This document shows positions 41,660-48,088 of a stretch of DNA of 61,962 nucleotides, piece by piece (position 1 is the stretch's first letter; each line of letters begins with the position of its first letter). The stretch covers positions 1 to 61,962 of the forward strand of contig JAFRDB010000144.1 in assembly GCA_017404065.1 (NCBI GenBank), in the 5' to 3' direction. A model generated the notes under the pieces. It made no database searches. It was given only the letters and a program-made list of their open reading frames with translations, and was not told the DNA's origin. The position numbers were made by a program, and so were the translations under genes. The DNA is from Clostridia bacterium (GTDB lineage Bacteria > Bacillota > Clostridia > UBA1381).

Positions 41660-43405
41660 ATGCCTAAAAAAGAAAAAGATCCGATCATTGCCGCCGCGTA
41701 CTATCGCTTTTCTTCCCACAAGCAAAACGAACAGAGCATTGAAGGTCAGCGCCGCGATTGCGAACGCTACGCCGAGCAGAACGGCATCAAGATAGTTAAG
41801 GAATATGTCGATCGAGCATTGACAGCAAAATCAGACGCGCGACCAGCTTTTCAGCAGGTCATAAAGGACAGTTCAAAAGGAATATTTAATACAGTGATAG
41901 TTTGGAAGCTTGACCGCTTCGCGCGTAACCGCTACGACAGCGCACACTATAAAGCCAAGCTACGCAAAAACGGTGTAAAACTTATTTCTGCAATGGAGCC
42001 GATACCCGATACTCCGGAAGGTATCCTTATGGAATCGCTGCTTGAAGGTATGGCGGAATACTATAGCGCAGATCTCGCCCAAAAAATGCGGCGCGGTATG
42101 CGTGAAAGCGCCCGGAAGCTCAAAATGCTCGGCGGTACACCGCCGCTCGGATATAAACGAGATGCGGAAGGAAAATATATGATAGATGAAGAAAACGCGG
42201 AAATCGTTAAGCTCATCTTTGAAATGTATATCAACGGCAGCACCAACACGGAAATAGTCAAATACCTCAACAAACACGGCTACAGAAATGCAGTAAACAA
42301 GGAATTTACAAATAACAGCATATATTCAATTCTCGGCAATGTCCGATACACCGGTACCTATAAGTATGATGATATAGTTATTCCCGATGCTATTCCTGTT
42401 ATAATCAGCAAAGAGACATTTGAAAAGGCTCAGAAAACAAAAAACAAGAACCGAACCACACTCCGCCGTCACTACAGCGAAAGAGCATATCCGCTTGCAA
42501 CAAAGCTGTTTTGTTCCTGTTGTAATTCAATGATGATAGGTGTATCCGGCACCGGCAACGGCGGCAGATATTATTATTACCGCTGCCAAAACCATAAAAA
42601 GAAGCTTTGCCCGGTCAAGAACGTCCGCGCCGAGCCGCTTGAGGAGCTTGTCGTAAAAGCTTTAAGTAAAATGATCTTAGATGATGATAAAGTCAGAGAA
42701 ATAGCACTGAAGCTATACGAAGCTAATGAGGCCGAGCGCGACAGGTCCATGATTCAAAGCCTTGAAAAGCAGCTTGAGGATTGTGAAGCCGGGATAGATA
42801 ACATAACCAAAGCAATTGAAAGCGGAGTTCTCAGCAAATCACTGACAAACCGATTATCGGAGCTTGAAGATCAGCAGATAGATCTGAGATACTCACTGGA
42901 ACAGGAAAAGGCAAAAGCGCCTGATATAACGATCGAGCAGCTTGAGTTTATGCTCTGTAAGCTGCGTGAGGATATTAACAACACAGAGCATAACGAAAAA
43001 CTTATACAGACCTTTGTACACCGGGTATATTACAATGCAGATGAAATTATAATATGGCTCAATATTACTAAGCCTACACCCGGCAATGACGACAACAAAG
43101 AGCTTGAAAAGCTCGTATATGAAGGTTTGTCCAATCACCTTCAAAGTTCACCAAGAAAAAAATCGACATTCTGCAGAAATGCAGGATGTCGATTTTTTAT
43201 TTATACGACCTTATCCTATCATGGGCACAGACAGCTCCTCAAGCCTTCGGCAAGCGGTTATCACTCTGTCCGCGTCATAGTCCTCCAGAACATGTCCGTC
43301 AAAGCCGACACTCATCCTCATCCCGCTTCTTTTAACGGCATCGATAAGCGCGTCATTTTCAAAAAAGTCCTTTACATATTGATGCTCCCTGTAATGATGC
43401 TTTGA
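41660..43405 (+). CDS. Large serine recombinase (phage integrase)
   Basis: AAAAGGAG in front of ATG 41660. Resolvase domain with catalytic Ser18 in YYRFSS and 'DRFARNRYDSA'. Recombinase domain 'LGGTPPLGYKRDAEGKYMID'. Zinc ribbon 'CSCCNSMM...CQNHKKKLC'. A coiled coil follows, then a C-terminal 'LVYEGLSNHLQSSP'. Phage-derived codons end at about 43154 (498 codons). The frame then runs on through a host terminator and antisense to the PHP gene to a stop at 43405, so the tail in the integrated state is not natural. In the circular phage the frame would continue into 9330 and stop after 28 codons. Confidence 0.9.
   Translation: MPKKEKDPIIAAAYYRFSSHKQNEQSIEGQRRDCERYAEQNGIKIVKEYVDRALTAKSDARPAFQQVIKDSSKGIFNTVIVWKLDRFARNRYDSAHYKAKLRKNGVKLISAMEPIPDTPEGILMESLLEGMAEYYSADLAQKMRRGMRESARKLKMLGGTPPLGYKRDAEGKYMIDEENAEIVKLIFEMYINGSTNTEIVKYLNKHGYRNAVNKEFTNNSIYSILGNVRYTGTYKYDDIVIPDAIPVIISKETFEKAQKTKNKNRTTLRRHYSERAYPLATKLFCSCCNSMMIGVSGTGNGGRYYYYRCQNHKKKLCPVKNVRAEPLEELVVKALSKMILDDDKVREIALKLYEANEAERDRSMIQSLEKQLEDCEAGIDNITKAIESGVLSKSLTNRLSELEDQQIDLRYSLEQEKAKAPDITIEQLEFMLCKLREDINNTEHNEKLIQTFVHRVYYNADEIIIWLNITKPTPGNDDNKELEKLVYEGLSNHLQSSPRKKSTFCRNAGCRFFIYTTLSYHGHRQLLKPSASGYHSVRVIVLQNMSVKADTHPHPASFNGIDKRVIFKKVLYILMLPVMML
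43148..43154. other. Probable attR core
   Basis: TCACCAA within the integrase's last phage codons (TCA CCA A), matching 9323-9329. Downstream sequence (GAAAAAAATCGACATTC...) looks like host, being the terminator shared with the PHP gene. Confidence 0.55.
43162..43198. terminator. Bidirectional terminator, probably the original tRNA-Glu terminator
   Basis: ATCGACATTCTGCA, GAAA loop, TGCAGGATGTCGAT (one G-T), with AAAAAA before and TTTTT after. It now ends the leftward PHP transcript and lies inside the run-on integrase frame. Without the prophage it would begin about 9 bases after the CCA of tRNA-Glu. Confidence 0.85.
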
Positions 43406-43945
43406 ATCATAATTCACATTAAGCTCCCAGAAAACATTATGCTCCTTCATTTTCCTGAAGTACTCGTCCATATCCAATCCCTTGGAGATAAGATAGGCGG
43501 GCAGATCCGCATGAGCAAGCCCTGTTTTTCCGGTCCCGCACCGGTCGGCAAAAGCAAAAACATCGTCAATGACAGAGCCCTGAAGCTGAAAATTTTCAAT
43601 AAGACAATAATCAAACATGGATACATCCACACCGTCGGGAAGCAGCGTGAATCCCCTGTCAATGACAGTGATCTCAACACCGCACCATACCTCTATCTGA
43701 TCCCTGTATTTTTCGGCAAGAGTTTTGATATGCTCAAAATACCTTTTAAGAGCATTATTATGCGTTATTATCCTGTGCTCGTCATTTTGATATGTTACCC
43801 CGGGTCTGTTCATTACGATCCCGTAATAATGATCCGAGATACCCATAAGCTCGATCCCGCACGCGATCGCGTTTTTTATAACAGCTTCGGGAGAATCCTT
43901 GCCGCAATAAGAGTAATAGGTGTGCGAATGCAAGTCCTGGATCAT
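43211..43945 (-). CDS. PHP-family phosphohydrolase
   Basis: 244 residues from ATG 43945, GGGAG upstream. 'DLHSHTYYSYCGKDSPEAVIKNAIACGIELMGISDHYYG' is the PHP metal site, continued by 'WCGVEITVIDRGF', 'FDYCLIENFQL', 'LAHADLPAYLI' and 'MSVGFDGHVLEDY'. Similar to histidinol-phosphatase-like and YcdX-like proteins; the substrate is unknown. Single gene ending in the terminator at 43162-43198. Confidence 0.8.
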   Translation of the reverse strand: MIQDLHSHTYYSYCGKDSPEAVIKNAIACGIELMGISDHYYGIVMNRPGVTYQNDEHRIITHNNALKRYFEHIKTLAEKYRDQIEVWCGVEITVIDRGFTLLPDGVDVSMFDYCLIENFQLQGSVIDDVFAFADRCGTGKTGLAHADLPAYLISKGLDMDEYFRKMKEHNVFWELNVNYDSKHHYREHQYVKDFFENDALIDAVKRSGMRMSVGFDGHVLEDYDADRVITACRRLEELSVPMIG

Positions 43946-43998
43946 TTATATCACTCCCTGTTTCAAACTTATGACCATTAAATCCCTCAACAAAACCG

Positions 43999-44122
43999 TT
44001 TGGGGAAAATGCGCAAAGACTAATAGGTGCTTTGCACCTGTTGGTGCTTTTGAGCAAGCGAGCTATACATGTGTATGTGAGCTTGCGAAAGAGTGCGAGA
44101 TTCAAAGCGCATTTTTTCCAAA
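43999..44122. repeat. Stem-loop repeat element
   Basis: Outer arms TTTGGGGAAAATGCGC and GCGCATTTTTTCCAAA. Nested inside are GGTGCTTTGCACC and CAAGCGAGCTATACATG/CATGTGTATGTGAGCTTG arms. The fold and the TATATATGAGCTT-like centre resemble the element at 8152-8350. Non-coding. Confidence 0.6.
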
Positions 44123-44123
44123 C

Positions 44124-45080
44124 TTATATCCGTGACAGAACTATCTCGCCTTCCCCGGCTAAAACATAACTGCCCTTTTGTGCCGGAACGAATACACTGT
44201 CACCCTTATGAAGCTCGATTTTTGTATCGTTCATTTCTATAGATCCATCCCCGTCCGTGACTATCAATGAATGAAAGCTCGTATCATCGATATCGATCTC
44301 GGTTTTTCCGTTCAAACGCAAGCGTCTTACCGTGAAATATTTACAGCTTGCAAGCACCGCGTCGTCACCGCCCTGTGTTTGCGTGAGCTTCGGTGCAGGT
44401 CTTAGCTCTGTTACGTCCAGTGCCTTGTCTATATGCAGCTCCCTCGGTCTGCCGTACTTATCCCTGCGGTCATAGTCATATACACGATAGGTTATATTAG
44501 AGTTCTGCTGTATCTCGCATATCAGTATTCCCGCCCCTATCGCATGGATAGTGCCCGACGGGATAAAGAACACATCTCCCTTATGCACCTCAACCTTGTT
44601 CAGCACTTCAAGAACCGTGTTATTATCTATACGCTCCTTAAACTCCTCTTTGGACACCTCTCTGTTCAGACCGTAATACAAAAATGCGCCGGGTTCACAG
44701 TCAAGGACATACCACATCTCTGTCTTGCCGTAGCTGTGCTCTACCCTTTCGGCATATTCATCGTCCGGATGCACCTGAACGGACAGGTTGGTTTTTGCGT
44801 CTATGAGCTTTATAAGAAGCGGAAAATACGTCATCTCCTGCGCCTTACTGCCAAGAACGCTTTTGCCGACCTTTGCGATATATTCACGCATCGTATATCC
44901 ATCAAATTCTCCGCCCGATACCACGCTCTGTCCATCCTCGTTCGCAGAAAGCTCCCAGCTCTCCGCCACGATATCAAGGTCGGACTTCTTGTTAAAATCT
45001 GTTTTCAGCTTTGTTCCGCCCCAAAGATAATCCTTGAAGGCCGGAAGCAGCTTTATTGGTTTGTTTTTGATTGTATTCAT
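44124..45080 (-). CDS. manA: Mannose-6-phosphate isomerase, class I
   Basis: 318 residues. 'PAFKDYLWGGTKLKTDF', 'ESWELSANEDGQSVV', zinc ligands in 'LSVQVHPDDEYA' and 'KTEMWYVLD', and 'GDVFFIPSGTIHAIGAGILICEIQQNSNITYRVYDY' are the type I PMI blocks. Interconverts mannose-6-P and fructose-6-P, feeding mannose released by the neighbouring GH38 into glycolysis. Short PMI form as in Bacillus. Leftward operon HAD-GDSL upstream, 11 bases from HAD. Confidence 0.9.
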   Translation of the reverse strand: MNTIKNKPIKLLPAFKDYLWGGTKLKTDFNKKSDLDIVAESWELSANEDGQSVVSGGEFDGYTMREYIAKVGKSVLGSKAQEMTYFPLLIKLIDAKTNLSVQVHPDDEYAERVEHSYGKTEMWYVLDCEPGAFLYYGLNREVSKEEFKERIDNNTVLEVLNKVEVHKGDVFFIPSGTIHAIGAGILICEIQQNSNITYRVYDYDRRDKYGRPRELHIDKALDVTELRPAPKLTQTQGGDDAVLASCKYFTVRRLRLNGKTEIDIDDTSFHSLIVTDGDGSIEMNDTKIELHKGDSVFVPAQKGSYVLAGEGEIVLSRI

Positions 45081-45091
45081 AATATACCTAC

Positions 45092-46018
45092 TTACAAAAT
45101 TATATTCAATATATCCGTTATACTCTCTACCTTATAATCACAAAGCTCGTCTACTCCGGCTTTTTCGATGTTGCCGCCCGCTACGCCGCAGCAGGAAAAT
45201 CCGGCAAGCTTTATCGATACCACGCCTGCCGAGCTGTCCTCGATACCGAGCACCTTATGCCTGTTCTCAAACGGCACTCCCAGACCCACACGCGCGGTCT
45301 CGGCATAAAGCCAGGGATGCGGCTTCGGCGCAAGCTCGCCGAGCGTTCCGGTCTGCCCTTTTCTCAGCGCCTGTCCCGCGGTTATTATCGCGTCATAAAA
45401 ATCAACAGGGTCGCCCATTTCAAGCTGACGGAATGCGGAGATTATCTCCGGCATCGCCTTTTCATAAAGTCCGCTTGTTACAAGTCCTATCTTTATACCC
45501 TCGCCCTTTACCGTCTTTAAAAACTCTTTAAGCCCGGGCGCGGGGGTAAACGCATCCTGCTTGCCTCTGCCGTGAAGGATCTCGTTAAGCTCATAGTTCA
45601 CTATATCAAAATAATAGCCGCGCGCTTTTTCAAGGCTCTCGCCCTTTGCGTACTTGTCTATCATATACTGCAAATGCTCCGATACGCTGTGACCGGATAT
45701 ATACGGCTCATCCTCCGGCTCATTCTTAAAATCGGACCTTCCCAAAAGCCGTGCCGTCGTCTCCTGTATCACCCACATCCAGAACGCTTCGCTGTGAACG
45801 CTTGTCCCGTCCAGATCCATGAGTATAGCCTCCGCCTTCGGCTCAAAATGAGTTTCATGCATAGGATATATCGCCGGATAGCCCAACGCGCTCTTTACAT
45901 AGCACAGGCGTTTATCATCAAATTCGACTATGTCTATCTTCTTATCGTCCGGAGTTAATATCCTTTTAACACCGTCCTTACCTGTCTCGAAAAAATCGCT
46001 TTTCTGTATCTCTGTCAT
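45092..46018 (-). CDS. HAD-superfamily sugar-phosphate hydrolase/mutase-like protein
   Basis: 308 residues from ATG 46018 with GGAG 8 bases upstream. HAD motifs: 'ILMDLDGTSVHSE', 'IGLVTSGLYEKA', 'LAPKPHPWLYAE' and 'VLGIEDSSAGVV'. The 70 extra N-terminal residues before motif I are unusual. Similar to phosphatases/beta-phosphoglucomutases acting on sugar phosphates. Start overlaps the SGNH stop region. Confidence 0.75.
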   Translation of the reverse strand: MTEIQKSDFFETGKDGVKRILTPDDKKIDIVEFDDKRLCYVKSALGYPAIYPMHETHFEPKAEAILMDLDGTSVHSEAFWMWVIQETTARLLGRSDFKNEPEDEPYISGHSVSEHLQYMIDKYAKGESLEKARGYYFDIVNYELNEILHGRGKQDAFTPAPGLKEFLKTVKGEGIKIGLVTSGLYEKAMPEIISAFRQLEMGDPVDFYDAIITAGQALRKGQTGTLGELAPKPHPWLYAETARVGLGVPFENRHKVLGIEDSSAGVVSIKLAGFSCCGVAGGNIEKAGVDELCDYKVESITDILNIIL

Positions 46019-46023
46019 ACAAA

Positions 46024-46650
46024 TCACTCCATATTAAATACCTTTATCCATTCGCGCGCAATAAGCTCATGTCCCGCCGCCGTCGGATGAACTCCGTCCA
46101 TGATCCAATATTCGGGCGGCGCGATCTTAACGGCATCATCAAATTTTTTCATAAGCGGGACGAAATCCAAGCCGAACTCAGCCGCGATCTTTTTTGATAT
46201 CGCCGCGCGCTTTTCCGCTTCGGGTCTGAATATCTCCCACTTCTCCGCCGTCGCCGAGCCCTTCAGCAAAAACGGCTCAAGAATGATTATCCTTATATCC
46301 GGCAGAGCGGCTTTTATCTGTTTTATCAAGAGACGGTAATACTCCTCATAAATATCGGCGTCCACTCCGTTCTGCGCGCTCAATTCATGCCACACATCAT
46401 TTATGCCTATCAAAATGCTCATTACATCGGGTTTGAGGTTGATCGTATCACACTTTATCCTTGCAAGCAGGTCTACCACTCTGTTACCGGATATGCCTCT
46501 GTTTATAAATTCATATTTATCCGGATGATCATATCCCAGCTTTGCAGATACTATCGTTGCATAGCCGGAGCCGCGGTATTGATCCGATTCTCTCCATCGC
46601 ATCGCATCCGTTATTGAGTCGCCTTGAAATAGAATTCTGATTTTTTCCAT
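46024..46650 (-). CDS. SGNH/GDSL-family esterase
   Basis: 208 residues, no signal peptide. Block I 'ILFQGDSITDAMR', Gly block 'INRGISGNRVVDLLAR', Asn block 'ILIGINDVWHE', His block 'MDGVHPTAAGHEL'. This is a cytoplasmic carbohydrate-type esterase (for example acting on acetylated sugars). Groups with HAD and ManA in one leftward operon, consistent with deacetylating imported oligosaccharides. Confidence 0.82.
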   Translation of the reverse strand: MEKIRILFQGDSITDAMRWRESDQYRGSGYATIVSAKLGYDHPDKYEFINRGISGNRVVDLLARIKCDTINLKPDVMSILIGINDVWHELSAQNGVDADIYEEYYRLLIKQIKAALPDIRIIILEPFLLKGSATAEKWEIFRPEAEKRAAISKKIAAEFGLDFVPLMKKFDDAVKIAPPEYWIMDGVHPTAAGHELIAREWIKVFNME

Positions 46651-46706
46651 TTTGGTCTCCTTTACTCCGAATATTTCGGCAAAATTTGAATGAAACGTGA
46701 AATTGA

Positions 46707-46912
46707 GTTTAACTCCCTCCGTCAGCCCTTACGGGCTGCCACCTCCCTCAAGAGGGAGGCAAGAATGTGGTACACCGATACTTGACCCCCTCTTGAGGTA
46801 AGCGACACGCTTGCGTGTCGTAGGCGTGTTGCAAAGCAACAAACGCCGTAGTTGGGGTCGGCGCGTCAGCGCCGAGGGGAGTAGGCGCAATAGCGCCGTG
46901 AGGGAGTTAAAC
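46707..46912. repeat. Modular palindromic repeat with 13-bp terminal inverted repeats
   Basis: 206 bases bounded by GTTTAACTCCCTC and GAGGGAGTTAAAC. Inside are AGCCCTTACGGGCT, CCTCAAGAGGGAGGC, a GACACGC-TTGC-GTGTC hairpin, GGCGTGTTGC/GCAACAAACGCC and GGCGCGTCAGCGCC modules. Same modules recur, shuffled and inverted, at 52460, 54856 and 61823. Non-coding, mobile-looking. Confidence 0.8.
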
Positions 46913-46944
46913 CGAAATTTACCCATTAAATACAATTTATTCGA

Positions 46945-48072
46945 TCATCCAAAAACCTTAACCTCCGCCACCTGACATTTTCCATCGATCGCCGCGGCAG
47001 CCGCTTTTCCTGCCGCCTCGCCGGTCAGGGCGCAGACAGGTATAACTCTTGCGACCTCCCAGCCGTCGCCGACAGGTGCTGAAATTATCCTGCCGCAGGC
47101 AAGGATGTTGTCAAATTCGGGATTATATAACGCTCCGTACGGCATCTGATAATGCTTTCCCGCTCCGTTCGGTCTGAAATCACCACAGTTACCTATAGAA
47201 TCGGGGACCTCCATGCCGTCTATCGCATTGAATTCACTTGCGCCCACAATATGCCTTATCGTCCTCATCTGCGGCATAGCGGGCAGAGTCATGATATCAA
47301 AGGAATTTCTGTCCTTTGTCTTAAGCCGCTCTAAAAGCCTGCGCTTGCCGTACAGCATATAATCGGTTATATCGTCGGCGGAATTGCACACTATCTTATT
47401 CATACCGTTGGGATGTCCGTTACCGAACAGGTCGCTGCCTACCCACTCCCATTTCCGCAATGTATTTGAGTGCTCCTCAGGGCTGCATTTTTCCTTATCA
47501 AAGAAATGCGCCATATAGGTCATGAAATTTTCGCCCGCCACGGTCGGGATACCGGCTCTTTGGGATATGCTTGCATCCCCTGTTGCGTCTATCACAACAT
47601 CGGCTTTAAAATACTCCTGCCCGCCTATGCTCTCGCATATTACACCGCAGCAATGGTTCCCCTCCATTACAGGATAGGTGGCATAAGTATCAAACCTGAG
47701 CTTAACGCCGTTTGAGATCACAAACTCATCAAGCGCCATAGAAAATACCGTCGGAGAAAATCTTGACGCATATCTGTGCTTCTCTGTGTTTTTTCCGCCC
47801 CATTCCACCGGAAGCGTGTCAAAGCAATATTTTATTGCAAGCTGTATAAGCTCCTCGCTGATGCCGAATACCATCTGCTTGCCGTTGCCGTCGCAAAGCG
47901 GCTCAAACCATGATATGAGCCCGTTTGTTGCCAAGCCGCCAAGGTTCACGCTTTTCTCTATAAGCAAAACGCTTTTCCTGCATCTTGCGGCTGAAACGGC
48001 GGCGCTGACTCCGGCTATGCCTCCGCCTACTACTATAACATCAAACTCTCCGCTACTGTTTTTGTTCATCAT
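46945..48072 (-). CDS. FAD-dependent oxidoreductase
   Basis: 375 residues from ATG 48072 with GAGGTGG upstream. N-terminal dinucleotide fold 'VIVVGGGIAGVSAAVSAARCRKSVLLIEKSVNLGGLATNGLISWF' and C-terminal 'NILACGRIISAPVGDGWEVARVIPVCALTGEAAGKAAA' match the FAD_oxidored (PF12831-type) family seen beside glycosidases in gut bacteria. Immediately downstream of GH38. Substrate unknown, perhaps a sugar. Confidence 0.78.
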   Translation of the reverse strand: MMNKNSSGEFDVIVVGGGIAGVSAAVSAARCRKSVLLIEKSVNLGGLATNGLISWFEPLCDGNGKQMVFGISEELIQLAIKYCFDTLPVEWGGKNTEKHRYASRFSPTVFSMALDEFVISNGVKLRFDTYATYPVMEGNHCCGVICESIGGQEYFKADVVIDATGDASISQRAGIPTVAGENFMTYMAHFFDKEKCSPEEHSNTLRKWEWVGSDLFGNGHPNGMNKIVCNSADDITDYMLYGKRRLLERLKTKDRNSFDIMTLPAMPQMRTIRHIVGASEFNAIDGMEVPDSIGNCGDFRPNGAGKHYQMPYGALYNPEFDNILACGRIISAPVGDGWEVARVIPVCALTGEAAGKAAAAAIDGKCQVAEVKVFG

Positions 48073-48088
48073 AGTTATGACCACCTCG

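Larger units (their letters stand above)
9323..43154. mobile_element. Complete HK97-type siphovirus prophage, about 33.8 kb
   Basis: All modules are present and intact: serine integrase, CI/Cro switch, early and modification genes, HUH Rep, HNH/TerS/TerL, portal, ClpP-type protease, capsid, connectors, tail tube, frameshifted chaperone, 896-residue tape measure, Dit, tail endopeptidase, spike/fibre genes, holin and amidase. Structural genes run leftward from 28.5 kb to 9.5 kb with mostly overlapping stops and starts. The tape length would predict a tail of roughly 130 nm by the usual 0.15 nm per residue rule. HNH beside P27-type TerS suggests cos packaging. No obvious gene decay is seen, so it may be inducible. 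Confidence 0.93.

Noticed and set aside
9396..43135. GTCCAAT shared at 9396-9402 and 43129-43135 as alternative attachment core
   Set aside because: Joining there does not restore a tRNA-terminator arrangement and would place extra phage-like codons in host DNA; kept only as a fallback.
43155..43405. Last 83 codons of the open integrase frame as real protein
   Set aside because: They cross a terminator hairpin and run antisense to the PHP gene, with no family similarity; best explained as read-through of the junction.
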